Program-made: the position numbers and the translations under genes
Part shown: positions 1 to 8,866 of the stretch, one piece after another
How the letters are laid out: each line of letters begins with the position of its first letter
How positions within the stretch are numbered: the stretch's first letter is position 1
Notes under the pieces: model-generated
Databases searched by the model: none
Seen by the model: only the letters and a program-made list of their open reading frames with translations
What the model was told of the DNA's origin: nothing
Origin: an uncultured bacterium
GTDB taxonomy: Bacteria; Hydrogenedentota; Hydrogenedentia; Hydrogenedentales; GCA-2746185
Direction: 5' to 3'
DNA length: 49,520 nucleotides
Assembly (NCBI GenBank): GCA_938082445.1
Contig: CALLLL010000034.1
Coordinates: 1-49,520, forward strand

Positions 1-64
1 GAGCTACCTCCGCCTCACGCAATTTCCCAATGATTTGTTCTGAAGTAAATCGTTTCCTAGGCAT
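1..64 (-). CDS. IS3-family transposase OrfA, N-terminal fragment
   Basis: The reverse strand from 64 to the window edge reads MPRKRFTSEQIIGKLREAEVA, the characteristic start of the small helix-turn-helix OrfA of IS3-family elements. OrfA binds the element ends and is normally joined to the DDE integrase OrfB by programmed frameshifting. Only about 21 residues lie in the window; the rest of the element is to the left. An AAGGAGG ribosome site sits just upstream of the ATG. The downstream side (positions 65-140) fits the short untranslated end of an IS. The family is recognised from the N-terminal motif alone, so the subgroup is not assigned. Confidence 0.75.
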   Translation of the reverse strand, partial: MPRKRFTSEQIIGKLREAEVA

Positions 65-140
65 AACGCCCTCCTTTCACAGCCCAATTCCTGATCTATT
101 ACAATACCAGATACTGGACTCGGTTAAGGGGTTAAGACCA
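1..140 (-). mobile_element. Terminal part of an IS3-family insertion sequence
   Basis: This segment holds the OrfA start plus about 76 bases of non-coding end. Read on the minus strand, the outer end begins TGGTCTTAACCCCTTAACC at position 140, consistent with an IS3 terminal repeat that starts with TG. Immediately to the right, the plus strand reads straight into in-frame sulfatase sequence, so 140/141 is the probable insertion junction. The other end lies outside the window, so neither the matching inverted repeat nor a target duplication can be checked. Confidence 0.6.
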
Positions 141-1030
141 CCTACTTCTGGGACGAAACAGGCAAGCGAATTACCGACAACCTTGAAGGCGATGCCTCCC
201 GCATCGTCATGGATCGCGCCATCCCCTTCATTCGCGAAGCCGCCCAAGACAAGAAACCTTTCTTCACCGTCATCTGGTTTCATGCCCCACATCTCCCCGT
301 AGTCGCCGGACCCAAACACCGCGCACTCTAAGCCGAGCATCCCGAAGAAGCCCAGCACTATTTCGGCTGCATCACCGCACTCGATGAACAAATGGGAAGA
401 CTCCGCAAAGAACTGCGCACCCTCGGAATCGCCGACAACACCATGCTCTGGTTCACCAGCGACAACGGCCCCGAAGGCAAAAACGATCTGCCCACCAACG
501 GTTCCGCAGGCCCATTCCGTGGACGTAAACGTAGTCTGCACGAAGGCGGCGTCCGTGTCCCAGGCCTACTCGAATGGCCCGCACAATATCCCAACCCCCA
601 AGTAATCGACATGCCCGCCAGTACCTCCGATTATTATCCAACCATCATGGATGCCATCAGTCTAGTCAATCTGGATAGTTACCGTATCGATGATGGGGAA
701 AGTCTTTTTCCGGTCTTAAACGGTGAAACGAAAAGACGTTCTCGTCCAATTGGCTTTGCGCATAACCAGCAATTTTCATTGGTGGATAATCGATACAAAC
801 TCATCACGAAAGACCTCGGTAAAACCTACCAGTTATACGATTTGATTGAAGATCCAGGTGAAACCAATGACTTGGCAAAAAAGAGTCCAGCAGTAAAATT
901 TGCGAAGCTCAAAGAACTCAATAAATGGCGTTTATCACTCACTCAGACAAGGAGGGTCGAGGAGCTGGCACCACCGAGTGCCCCTGTTTTTCCGGCACCT
1001 GCGCCATTACAAACTCAGACAAAGCCGTAA
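141..1030 (+). pseudogene. Sulfatase remnant, 5' end cut by an IS and carrying a nonsense codon
   Basis: In one frame from 143, the translation shows C-terminal sulfatase landmarks: FFTVIWFHAPH, a helix ending LDEQMGRL, DNTMLWFTSDNGPEG, and RSLHEGGVRVPGL followed by a W-P motif. The N-terminal half, which would carry the metal-binding Asp pair and the formylglycine Cys, is missing to the left of the IS junction. A TAA at 329-331 is in frame; relatives usually have a Tyr-type codon there, so a single C-to-A change would explain it. An ATG at 392 could start a 212-residue fragment, but without the active site it should not be an enzyme. The last 92 bases run antisense through the end of the GMC oxidoreductase gene, and the tail after KELNKWR does not look like sulfatase. 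Codons before about 640 are much richer in C at third positions than those after. Confidence 0.75.
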
Positions 1031-2552
1031 TCGTCAGTGATGGATTCACCCCCAAATTCGCCGGCACAATACTGCCATCCGCTACATAAAAATTCTCATA
1101 ACCAAAGACACGCCCTTGATGGTCGCACACGCCCTCTTCTGGTGAACGTCCCATTGTGGCCCCGCCTAAAATATGCGCCGTACTACTGCGATTGCCTAAA
1201 ACATCTTCTAAAGCACTATGCGGGTCACCCTGCATTTTATCCGCTAGCCGTTGAGTAATCTCGTGAGCCATCGGAAGGTATTTAGGCACTTCTTGCCCCG
1301 CTATCATCTCACTATCTATTTTTCGTCCCCATAAAGTGTTTTTTAATCGTAGCTTCATAAAACTGCTGACGGGTTGCATTACCAAGACGATACTTTTGCG
1401 TCGGGAAGTACCCCATAACATCCACGATCGTAGATAGACCAATGGTTGCCGGATAATATTCCCCAGCAAACGAAGCCAACGTGGCCAAGGTTTACCATCG
1501 CCTGTCATTAAAGTGGTTAGAAGCATCAGTGAGTCCGCGCCACTTCCGTAGCGCACCATTTCTACATGGGTATTATCATCGGGATGCGCTCCGGATGTGA
1601 TGGCAATTCCTGCCCCATAATCCACATCTTTCCCCCGCGCTGTAACGCCCAAGATGGCCTCATTATTCGTGCGTACATAATCTCCTAAACGATCCGAGAG
1701 CTTGGGTAAACTTCCATTCGCTTTACATTCAGATAAAAGTTTTACAGTTCCCAACACACTCGCCGACACGACTACGCCGTTCGATCTAAATGTGCGTCGA
1801 GGTTTATTAAATAGTTTGGTGGATTGTTCTGTAACTATTTCATACCCGCCATCATCCAAAGGTCGAATATCTGTCACACGTGTTTCCGGTATGATTTCCA
1901 CACCACGCTGCTCAGCCAAGTACAAATAATTTTTGTCTAAAGTATTCTTCGCGTTGTATCGGCACCCAATCATACATTGTCCGCACTCAATACACCCAGT
2001 ACGCTCCGGTCCTTCACCCCCAAAAAACGGATCCGCTTGCGACTTGCCGCTTTCCCCAAAATACACACCCACGGTGTGCTTCCTAAATGTATCTCCACGG
2101 CCCATATCCACATCAACTATCTCGCGCAAGGCTTCATCCGAAGGATATACATGCCGAGCTTCAGTCGCTCCCAGCATAAATTTGGCTAAATCATAATACG
2201 GTGATAGCTTTTGTTCCCAATCCCCATCATCAGGCCAACGGGGATCTTGAAAAGCCTCTGTGGGCGGTTTCAATAACGTATTCGCATACACCAAACTACC
2301 ACCACCTACCCCAGCGCCATGAAACACCTGCACATCTTTCAGTCGTGTAATTTGAAAGATTCCATGCAGCAGCAACGAAGGCTTCCAAAAATACTTACGC
2401 AATTCCCAAGTATTCTTGGCGTAGTCATCGGCTTCGAAACGTTTCCCCATTTCCAGTACCGCGACTGAATACCCCTTCTCGGCCAACCGTAAAGCCGACA
2501 CCGATCCCCCAAAACCGGATCCAATTACGATATAGTCATAGTCAAAAGCCAT
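939..2552 (-). CDS. GMC-family FAD oxidoreductase, cholesterol-oxidase-like
   Basis: A 537-residue flavoprotein of the glucose-methanol-choline family. The Rossmann motif GSGFGGS lies at residues 12-18, followed by a Glu-ending beta strand (VLEMGKR). HGAGVGGGSLVYANT is the second FAD-contact region. CIECGQCMIGCRYNAKNT resembles the cysteine-rich segment of the ChoD-like cholesterol oxidase branch. The C-terminal VADGSIVPANLGVNPSLTIT is the usual GMC closing motif. The family oxidises alcohol groups on sterols or other alcohols and passes electrons to oxygen or a carrier; the substrate here is unknown. No export signal is visible, so it is probably cytoplasmic. There is no ribosome site before the ATG. 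The gene follows uvrA by 40 bases on the same strand but has its own promoter-like sequence. Its 3' end overlaps the convergent sulfatase remnant. Confidence 0.85.
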   Translation of the reverse strand: MAFDYDYIVIGSGFGGSVSALRLAEKGYSVAVLEMGKRFEADDYAKNTWELRKYFWKPSLLLHGIFQITRLKDVQVFHGAGVGGGSLVYANTLLKPPTEAFQDPRWPDDGDWEQKLSPYYDLAKFMLGATEARHVYPSDEALREIVDVDMGRGDTFRKHTVGVYFGESGKSQADPFFGGEGPERTGCIECGQCMIGCRYNAKNTLDKNYLYLAEQRGVEIIPETRVTDIRPLDDGGYEIVTEQSTKLFNKPRRTFRSNGVVVSASVLGTVKLLSECKANGSLPKLSDRLGDYVRTNNEAILGVTARGKDVDYGAGIAITSGAHPDDNTHVEMVRYGSGADSLMLLTTLMTGDGKPWPRWLRLLGNIIRQPLVYLRSWMLWGTSRRKSIVLVMQPVSSFMKLRLKNTLWGRKIDSEMIAGQEVPKYLPMAHEITQRLADKMQGDPHSALEDVLGNRSSTAHILGGATMGRSPEEGVCDHQGRVFGYENFYVADGSIVPANLGVNPSLTITALSEFVMAQVPEKQGHSVVPAPRPSLSE

Positions 2553-2558
2553 AAGTGG

Positions 2559-2587
2559 AAAATAGCATGAAACGGTCTCGATTGCAA
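2559..2587 (-). promoter_or_regulatory. Possible promoter giving a leaderless GMC transcript
   Basis: On the minus strand, TTGCAA (2582-2587), a 17-base spacer and TATTTT (2559-2564) end six bases before the ATG at 2552. Transcription would start at or next to the start codon, which fits the absence of a ribosome site. Both boxes match consensus at only four of six positions. Confidence 0.3.
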
Positions 2588-2592
2588 TGCTA

Positions 2593-5457
2593 TTACACTT
2601 TGGGCTTCAAATATTTACCGGTGTACGATTTCTTTTTCTTTGCAATTGTGGCTGGTGGTCCTTCGGCGATGATCATACCGCCTTTATCGCCACCCTCTGG
2701 ACCCAAATCGATGATCCAGTCCGCAGTTTTAATGACATCCAAGTTATGCTCAATCACAATTACAGAATTTCCGCCATCCGCTAAACGATGCAAGACTTGT
2801 AACAACTTATCTACATCCACTGCGTGTAGGCCTGTAGTAGGTTCATCTAAAATATACAGAGTTCGGCCCGTTTGACGCTTCGAAAGCTCAGTCGCTAGTT
2901 TTACGCGTTGGGCTTCACCACCGGATAAGGTCGTCGCTGGTTGACCCAATTTAATGTAGCCTAAGCCCACATCATTCAACACGACAAGTTTCTGGTAGAC
3001 CGTAGGGATATTGCGGAAGAAGGTACAACCATCTTCAATCGTCATATCCAAGACCTCGGATATATTTTTTCCCTTATAGCGAATCTCTAAGCTATCGCGG
3101 TTATATCGCGCTCCGTCACACACCTCGCACGGTACATATACATCCGGCAAGAAATGCATTTCAATTGTGATCAACCCATTCCCTTCACAGGCTTCACAAC
3201 GTCCACCTTTTACATTGAAACTAAATCGTCCGGGTTTATACCCACGTGCACGGGCTTCTTTAGTTTTTGCAAAAATTTCACGGATGGGACTAAAGAGCCC
3301 AGTGTACGTTGCTGGATTCGAACGTGGTGTACGCCCGATGGGTGACTGATCAATATCGATAATTTTATCAATATGTTCCAGGCCATCAATTGATTTATGC
3401 TTACCCGGTTTAATCCGCACAGACCCATGCAATGCTCGCATGGCAGCCGGATAAAGAGTGCTGTTAATTAAAGTCGATTTTCCAGAGCCCGACACACCAG
3501 TCACGCACACAAGCATTCCCAAAGGAATATCCACATCTATGTTACGCAGATTATTCTGTTGTGCTCCGCGAATAACAATCGATTTACCATTCTTCTTTCG
3601 AAGCTCTTCGGGCATATGAATTTCAAAGGCACCGGATAAATATTTACCCGTCATCGATTTCTTGTTACGTTCTATCTGCTTTGGTGTGCCGTGAGCAACA
3701 ATCTCTCCGCCATGTACTCCAGCGCCCGGTCCAATATCCAACACATAATCTGCAGTACGAATGGTGTCTTCATCGTGCTCGACCACGATCACAGTATTGC
3801 CCAAATCACGCAAGCGTTTTAGGGTAGCGATGAGGCGATCATTGTCGCGTTGATGCAAGCCAATACTGGGTTCATCGAGGATGTAGAGTACACCCACCAG
3901 ACCCGAACCGATCTGAGTGGCTAAGCGAATACGTTGCGATTCACCTCCGGATAAAGTCCCGGCCTGACGCTCCAATGTGAGATATTCAAGGCCCACACTC
4001 ACCAAAAAGCCAAGGCGCTCATTCACTTCTTTAAGTACCCGTTCAGCGATAACTTTTTGTTGTTTGGTCAACTTCATCCCACCTAGGAAATCATTGGCTT
4101 CCCCAATCGACATGCGGGTGAGATCCAGAATATTTTTATCATTCAACATCACCGCGCGGGATTCAGGGCGTAAGCGTGCACCGTCGCAGGATTTGCAGGG
4201 GCGAGTTGCCATAAACTGACTAATCTTGTCGCGTTGTGACGATGAGGATGTCTCTTTAAAGCGGCGCTCCAAATTAGGAATAACCCCTTCGAACGGTTTC
4301 ATTACTTCGTATTTATTTTTGCGCTTTTTGCTTTTGTAGGCGAACTGAATTTCTTCTTCACCCGATCCATAGAGTACAACTTCTTGAAATGATTCAGGCA
4401 ATTCGCACCACGGCGTGTGCCAACTCATGCAGTAATGTTTGCATACTGATTTCAAAGCACTCTTATACCACCCATCCAACATGCGATTCATCGTCCACGG
4501 ACGAATGGCATTTTCATCGAAGCTTAGAGTTTCATCCGGAACCACCAATTCAGGATCGATTTCCATCGTGGTACCCAGCCCTGTGCAGTCGGGACACGCT
4601 CCATGGGGGCTATTAAATGAAAACATGCGCGGGGCGAGTTCTTCATAGCTGATTCCGCAATCCACACAAGCATGCGCTTCACTCTGTAAAACTTCACTAA
4701 CGTTCTTATCCGGTGATTCACTCCAAATGCGCAGGATTCCTTTTCCCAAACGCAGAGCCGTTTCTACGGAATCTGTTAAACGAGTACCCATGCCCGGTTT
4801 CACCACTAAACGATCGACAACAACATCGATATCGTGTTTTTTATAGCGTGCCAGTTTAATCTCATCTTCCACGTTGTAAATTTCGCCATTCACACGAACA
4901 CGCGGGAAGCCTTGGTTCTTAATATCTTCAAATACTTTTTGATATGTTCCCTTGCGTTGACGAATTATCGGCGCAAGGATCTGAATACGCGTTTTCTCCG
5001 GCATCGATTGAATGCCGTCTGCGATGGACTCGGGGGTTTGGGACTGGATGACTTGTCCGCACTTATAACAATGCGGCGTACCCACGCGCGCGAACAACAA
5101 GCGCAGGTAATCGTAAATTTCGGTGACTGTGCCTACAGTCGAACGCGGATTGCGGTGAGTCGTTTTCTGTTCAATGGAGATCGCTGGACTCAATCCCTCA
5201 ATGTAATCCACATCCGGTTTGTCCATTTGATCCAAGAACTGACGCGCATAAGCCGAAAGGCTTTCCACATAGCGGCGCTGACCCTCCGCATAAAGCGTAT
5301 CGAAAGCCAAGCTCGACTTCCCCGATCCACTCAAACCCGTAATTACCACCAATTTATCGCGTGGAATGGAAATGTTGATATTTTTTAGATTGTGTTCCCG
5401 CGCGCCCTTGATGGTAATCGTGTCATGGGCAGTGGTTTTCGGCTTTTTAGGGGGCAT
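2593..5457 (-). CDS. uvrA: Excinuclease ABC subunit A
   Basis: This is the 954-residue UvrA ATPase, the damage-recognition subunit of bacterial nucleotide excision repair. It works as a dimer, loads UvrB on damaged DNA and then leaves. Both ABC modules are complete: Walker [10 protein letters not shown] near residue 43 and GVSGSGKST in the second half; signature motifs [13 protein letters not shown] and [13 protein letters not shown]; Walker B strands ending LDEPSIGL and LDEPTTGL. The zinc modules show as CVDCG...CPDC and CEAC...CEVC pairs. The length is normal for the family (about 940-960). The basic C-terminal tail is not unusual. It has its own promoter-like sequence upstream, and the GMC gene lies 40 bases downstream. 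Confidence 0.98.
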   Translation of the reverse strand: MPPKKPKTTAHDTITIKGAREHNLKNINISIPRDKLVVITGLSGSGKSSLAFDTLYAEGQRRYVESLSAYARQFLDQMDKPDVDYIEGLSPAISIEQKTTHRNPRSTVGTVTEIYDYLRLLFARVGTPHCYKCGQVIQSQTPESIADGIQSMPEKTRIQILAPIIRQRKGTYQKVFEDIKNQGFPRVRVNGEIYNVEDEIKLARYKKHDIDVVVDRLVVKPGMGTRLTDSVETALRLGKGILRIWSESPDKNVSEVLQSEAHACVDCGISYEELAPRMFSFNSPHGACPDCTGLGTTMEIDPELVVPDETLSFDENAIRPWTMNRMLDGWYKSALKSVCKHYCMSWHTPWCELPESFQEVVLYGSGEEEIQFAYKSKKRKNKYEVMKPFEGVIPNLERRFKETSSSSQRDKISQFMATRPCKSCDGARLRPESRAVMLNDKNILDLTRMSIGEANDFLGGMKLTKQQKVIAERVLKEVNERLGFLVSVGLEYLTLERQAGTLSGGESQRIRLATQIGSGLVGVLYILDEPSIGLHQRDNDRLIATLKRLRDLGNTVIVVEHDEDTIRTADYVLDIGPGAGVHGGEIVAHGTPKQIERNKKSMTGKYLSGAFEIHMPEELRKKNGKSIVIRGAQQNNLRNIDVDIPLGMLVCVTGVSGSGKSTLINSTLYPAAMRALHGSVRIKPGKHKSIDGLEHIDKIIDIDQSPIGRTPRSNPATYTGLFSPIREIFAKTKEARARGYKPGRFSFNVKGGRCEACEGNGLITIEMHFLPDVYVPCEVCDGARYNRDSLEIRYKGKNISEVLDMTIEDGCTFFRNIPTVYQKLVVLNDVGLGYIKLGQPATTLSGGEAQRVKLATELSKRQTGRTLYILDEPTTGLHAVDVDKLLQVLHRLADGGNSVIVIEHNLDVIKTADWIIDLGPEGGDKGGMIIAEGPPATIAKKKKSYTGKYLKPKV

Positions 5458-5498
5458 AAGGCACTACTTCTCAGGTTGATGGACCAATACAAGCCCCA

Positions 5499-5528
5499 AT
5501 CATACACTGAGTCTATGTTCAGTAGCAA
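5499..5528 (-). promoter_or_regulatory. Predicted uvrA promoter
   Basis: On the minus strand, TTGCTA (5523-5528), an 18-base spacer and TATGAT (5499-5504) lie about 40 bases upstream of the uvrA ATG. A short dyad, CAGT-N5-ACTG at 5520-5532, overlaps the -35 box. It could be an operator but does not match a LexA box known to me, so SOS control is not claimed. Confidence 0.45.
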
Positions 5529-5553
5529 ACTGGATAATTAGTGCATTTGTTTA

Positions 5554-5709
5554 TTAACTACTAACCCCAACACCAACTATTTTATGGCACTCTGGGCAAC
5601 AATACACGACTTTGGCGCTAAAAAAACCGTGATTAACTAAGATTATATTGTCCAATTTTTCCTCACAATGGGGACAAATTGGCTTGATTTTCTTACTAAT
5701 GATATCCAT
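5554..5709 (-). CDS. Small zinc-ribbon protein, 51 residues
   Basis: A short reading frame in the uvrA-yicC gap with an ATG at 5709 and a GAGGAG ribosome site correctly spaced upstream. The product has a CPHC knuckle at residues 12-15 and a second, CCPEC, at 37-41, separated by 22-25 residues with a basic start (ISKKIKP). This is the pattern of a minimal treble-clef or zinc-ribbon fold binding one zinc ion through four cysteines. There is no signal peptide or membrane segment. Such proteins usually bind nucleic acid or a protein partner; nothing here says which. It is read in the same direction as uvrA but ends just upstream of the uvrA promoter. The rest of the gap, apart from the two promoters, shows nothing recognisable. 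Confidence 0.7.
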   Translation of the reverse strand: MDIISKKIKPICPHCEEKLDNIILVNHGFFSAKVVYCCPECHKIVGVGVSS

Positions 5710-5817
5710 AAACACTCCTCATTTAATAAATTTTTAACTTATTAATAATACTCTACCATAGGTCATCTTATTCAATTGCCCCTGAATTTTCCGCCCAAGT
5801 CTTTACAGGGCAAAAAC

Positions 5818-5846
5818 TTGCGCAGATTACAGGAATATACTATAAT
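5818..5846 (+). promoter_or_regulatory. Predicted sigma-70 promoter of the yicC-gmk-rpoZ-coaBC operon
   Basis: TTGCGC (5818-5823), a 17-base spacer and a perfect TATAAT (5841-5846) sit about 37 bases before the yicC start. The ribosome site AAGGAGGAG follows. This is the best promoter match in the window. Confidence 0.65.
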
Positions 5847-5882
5847 ACCCAGTCGCATAAGCTGAAGAAGGAGGAGTGTTAA

Positions 5883-6761
5883 TTGATACGCAGTATGACT
5901 GGATTTGGAAAGGCTGCGTGTGATTATCGCAACTCTATGGTTTCAGCGGAGTTAAGTACCGTCAATCATCGGTATTTGGATGCTTCATTGCGGGTGCCCT
6001 ATGAATGGTCCTCCGCGGAACCCGCTTTGCGCGAAGGAATTAAAGATTTCCTGAGTCGCGGGAAACTCAATGTGAGTATAAACCGAAAGCGCTTGGGTTC
6101 TGGTGAAAAGCCATTGGTGTTAGACACAATGGTCGCACAGCAATATGTGGATGCCGCGCGTGAATTAGCGCAGATTACCGGCGATGAAAAGAGTTTAGAA
6201 TTAAATACCTTGGCGCAATTGCCTGGTGTATTTCAGCAACAAGATGAAGAAGAGGATCAGGAAGAAGCCAAAGCCATGTTGCTAAGGCTATTAACCGAGG
6301 CCTTGGAAAATTTGAATATCATGCGCGATGCCGAAGGGCAAAAGCTCTATGACGATTTGCGTTTACGCATCAACATTATCGGTGAAACGTTGCAAGCAAT
6401 CGAAGAACGCTTGCCGGAACTCAACGAAGTGTATGCGCAAAAAATGCGCGATCGCATTGCCGAACTGACCGAAGAATCGGCCATCACTGAAGAGCGCATA
6501 GCCCTGGAAGTTGCGGTGTTTTCAGACAAAGGCGATGTTACAGAAGAAGTAGTACGCTTGAAGAGCCACATGGAACATGCACAAGAATTGATGGACGCGG
6601 ATGAACCCTGTGGCCGCAAGTTGAATTTCCTGACGCAGGAATTTCAGCGCGAAATGAATACACTGGGTTCTAAAGTACGCGATACCGATGTTGTGCGTCA
6701 TGTGTTGACCATGAAATCTGAGTTGGAAAAGTTCCGCGAGCAAGTGCAGAACATAGAATAA
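5883..6761 (+). CDS. yicC: YicC/YloC-family endoribonuclease
   Basis: A 292-residue protein that begins with the family hallmark MIRSMTGFGKA. The N-terminal YicC_N domain covers about residues 1-155. The C-terminal DUF1732 region (about 205-292) contains the conserved run DVTEEVVRLKSH, the helix ending RKLNFLTQE, and the closing motif of Lys and Glu residues. Family members are oligomeric RNA-cleaving enzymes in the cytoplasm. I chose the TTG at 5883 because it keeps the conserved MIRSMTG start and follows an AAGGAGGAG ribosome site; the ATG at 5895 would cut that motif. It is the first gene of a four-gene operon, with gmk 13 bases downstream. The yicC-gmk-rpoZ-coaBC order is common across bacteria. 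Confidence 0.93.
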   Translation: MIRSMTGFGKAACDYRNSMVSAELSTVNHRYLDASLRVPYEWSSAEPALREGIKDFLSRGKLNVSINRKRLGSGEKPLVLDTMVAQQYVDAARELAQITGDEKSLELNTLAQLPGVFQQQDEEEDQEEAKAMLLRLLTEALENLNIMRDAEGQKLYDDLRLRINIIGETLQAIEERLPELNEVYAQKMRDRIAELTEESAITEERIALEVAVFSDKGDVTEEVVRLKSHMEHAQELMDADEPCGRKLNFLTQEFQREMNTLGSKVRDTDVVRHVLTMKSELEKFREQVQNIE

Positions 6762-6774
6762 CGGCAGGACGCGA

Positions 6775-7341
6775 ATGACAACAGACGGAACGATTCTGGT
6801 GGTCTCGGCCCCTTCGGGAGGCGGAAAAGGCACGATACTCGGGCGTATAATGGCTGAGGATAAGCGTGTTGTACACTCGGTATCAGTGACGACTCGTCAA
6901 CCGCGAGGAAATGAAAAAGACGGAACGCATTATTTTTTTGCAAGTCCGGAGCAATTCAAAGAATGGATTGCAGACGATAAGTTTTATGAGTGGGCCGAAG
7001 TTCATGGAAACTTTTACGGCACACTCAAGGATGAAATAGATAAGCACGTGAAAACGGGCCACGACGTTGTGATGGAATTGGATGTACAAGGCATGCGTAG
7101 TGTGAAAGCGCAACATGCAGAAGTGAAGACCTTGTTTATCATGCCCCCATCTTTAAACGTTTTAGAAGAACGACTGCGCAGTCGCGGAGACTTGGATGAG
7201 GCTCAACTCCAAATGCGTTTGCGCAACGCACGTGACGAGATGGAAGCGCGCAGCGAGTATGATTTTGTAGTGGTTAACGATTCACTTGACGAAGCAGTCA
7301 GTGAAGTGAACAATATTTTAAATACCCTTCGTCAATCTTGA
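6775..7341 (+). CDS. gmk: Guanylate kinase
   Basis: A 188-residue cytoplasmic enzyme that phosphorylates GMP to GDP with ATP, essential for GTP supply. The P-loop APSGGGKGT is at residues 12-20. The GMP-binding segment is recognisable (SVTTRQPRGNEKDGTHYFF). VMELDVQGM is the second conserved strand, and the lid region has RLRSRGD. The length is slightly below the usual 200 or so but all motifs are present. The ATG has an AGGA ribosome site. It lies in the yicC operon; the next gene, rpoZ, starts 32 bases downstream with its own ribosome site. Confidence 0.96.
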   Translation: MTTDGTILVVSAPSGGGKGTILGRIMAEDKRVVHSVSVTTRQPRGNEKDGTHYFFASPEQFKEWIADDKFYEWAEVHGNFYGTLKDEIDKHVKTGHDVVMELDVQGMRSVKAQHAEVKTLFIMPPSLNVLEERLRSRGDLDEAQLQMRLRNARDEMEARSEYDFVVVNDSLDEAVSEVNNILNTLRQS

Positions 7342-7373
7342 CGAAAACTGGAAGCAACCAGGAGAAAGAACGA

Positions 7374-7607
7374 ATGAAACATATTTCTTTAGAAGACTTT
7401 GTCCACGAAGACGAACAAATGGACAGCCTGTATCGCTTGGTGAACATTGCGGCACGCCGTGCAAACCAACTGAACAAACCCGAGAGCCGCCCTTTGGTGA
7501 AAACCAAAGAACGCAAATCGACCATTGTCGCTCTGGAAGAAGTATTGGACGGAAAAGTCTGGTACTCCACGGGCGATCAAGAGGCTGATGAATACGACAT
7601 CGGCTAA
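7374..7607 (+). CDS. rpoZ: RNA polymerase omega subunit
   Basis: A 77-residue omega subunit, which helps assemble the beta-prime subunit into RNA polymerase. The conserved core, LVNIAARRANQLN, lies near residues 22-34 and is followed by the segment containing KSTIVALEEVLDGK. The start is set at ATG 7374 because AGGAGA precedes it by eight bases; a longer frame from TTG 7338 would overlap gmk and has no ribosome site. The gene ends inside the start of coaBC (20-base overlap), which suggests coupled translation. Confidence 0.93.
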   Translation: MKHISLEDFVHEDEQMDSLYRLVNIAARRANQLNKPESRPLVKTKERKSTIVALEEVLDGKVWYSTGDQEADEYDIG

Positions 7608-8817
7608 ACACGTCGTACTGGGCGTCACAGGATCCATCGCAGCGTATAAAGCCTGCGAGATCGCTTCAACCTTAACCAAGGCAGGCGTGAAGGTAACCCC
7701 TGTGATGACTCACTCGGCGAAGCAACTCGTCGGCCCGGCCACTTTTGAAGGTCTCACGGGCAATCGAGTGATTTCCGATATGGTTGAGTCGGAGCAAAAT
7801 GCGAACATTGACCACATTGCATTGGCAAAAAGTGCCGACCTCTTTCTGGTTGCACCTGCCACAGCGAATATAGTGGGCAAAGCGGCCAACGGCATCGCCG
7901 ATGACTGGCTGACCACGGCTTTATTGGCCACCCAAGCGCCTATTCTGTTTGCACCGGCGATGAACACCAATATGTACACACACACAGCCGTGCAAAAAAA
8001 TATCGACCTGCTCATGCAACGTGGCTGTCAATTCATAGGGCCCGCTGCTGGATTGTTGGCTTGTAAGACCGACGGTCCCGGCCGAATGGTGGAACCTGAA
8101 GAAATTGTGGATGCGGTATGGTCAATTTTAGGTCGCAGCGACGACTTAAAAGGCAAGCATATTCTCCTGACTACAGGTGCGAACCATGAACCAATTGATC
8201 CTGTTCGATACATCGGTAATCGCTCTTCTGGGAAAATGGGATTCGCTATCGCTCAAGAAGCCCTTGCGCGCGGGGCAGAGGTTACTGTCATTACTGGTCC
8301 CGCCGATGTGGCTCCCCCTGCAAAGGCCAAAGTGATACAAGTTGAAACGGCTCAGGAAATGTCCAATGCAGTAATGGTGCATATGGACGAAGCGGACGTT
8401 GTGATTGGTGCTGCTGCTGTGGCCGACTATCGCGTGGCCCAACCAGCAACGCAGAAACACAAACGTAGTACACAAAGTTTAAGCATTGAGCTATGTGAAA
8501 ATCCCGATATTATCGGTACAGTAGGGGCTCAAAAACGCCCTGAGCAACTCGTCATAGGCTTTGCTGCAGAGACCAATGATCTCATTGCACATGCAGAAGA
8601 AAAATTGAACAAGAAAAATCTCGATTTAATCGTGGCCAATAAAGTAGGCACATCCAATTCAGGTTTTGGTGCCGAAACTACAGACGCCCGATTCCTATTT
8701 CGAGATGGAACAATCGAAGAACATCCCGTGTTACCAAAACGCTCGCTTGCCGATCATCTTATGAATCACATTGTTGCATTACTGAGCAAGACGGCGAAAA
8801 CATCGGTAACACACTAA
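7588..8817 (+). CDS. coaBC: Bifunctional phosphopantothenoylcysteine decarboxylase / phosphopantothenate-cysteine ligase
   Basis: A 409-residue two-domain coenzyme A synthesis enzyme (Dfp/CoaBC). The N-terminal flavin-dependent CoaC half (about 1-190) has GVTGSIAAYKA, the decarboxylase motif PAMNTNMY and the C-K segment LLACKTDGPGRM. The CoaB ligase half (about 195-405) shows TTGANHEPIDPVR, NRSSGKMG, the AAVADYR loop and the conserved GFAAETND and NKVG motifs. It converts 4'-phosphopantothenate plus cysteine to 4'-phosphopantetheine in two steps. The start is set at ATG 7588, inside the end of rpoZ, because the protein then begins a few residues before the flavin-binding strand as in relatives. 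It is the last clear member of the operon. Confidence 0.96.
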   Translation: MNTTSAKHVVLGVTGSIAAYKACEIASTLTKAGVKVTPVMTHSAKQLVGPATFEGLTGNRVISDMVESEQNANIDHIALAKSADLFLVAPATANIVGKAANGIADDWLTTALLATQAPILFAPAMNTNMYTHTAVQKNIDLLMQRGCQFIGPAAGLLACKTDGPGRMVEPEEIVDAVWSILGRSDDLKGKHILLTTGANHEPIDPVRYIGNRSSGKMGFAIAQEALARGAEVTVITGPADVAPPAKAKVIQVETAQEMSNAVMVHMDEADVVIGAAAVADYRVAQPATQKHKRSTQSLSIELCENPDIIGTVGAQKRPEQLVIGFAAETNDLIAHAEEKLNKKNLDLIVANKVGTSNSGFGAETTDARFLFRDGTIEEHPVLPKRSLADHLMNHIVALLSKTAKTSVTH

Positions 8818-8866
8818 ACCGGAAACCCAGAACGTTTCCGCTCAAGAATAGAAAGTTGAACGCATT

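Noticed and set aside
77-541. A 154-codon minus-strand frame over the sulfatase remnant
   Set aside because: It crosses the IS boundary and is antisense to sulfatase motifs; it arises from the C-rich codon bias of the remnant.
4834-5388. A 184-codon plus-strand frame inside uvrA
   Set aside because: It lies entirely antisense to the strongly conserved uvrA, has no ribosome site and no recognisable motif; it is a codon-bias shadow.
5520-5532. A possible LexA box at the uvrA promoter
   Set aside because: Only a 4-bp dyad (CAGT-N5-ACTG) is present and it does not match a LexA operator I know; it is mentioned only in the promoter entry.
8820-8841. A hairpin after coaBC as a terminator
   Set aside because: The stem is only seven base pairs and no T-tract follows, so termination is not supported.
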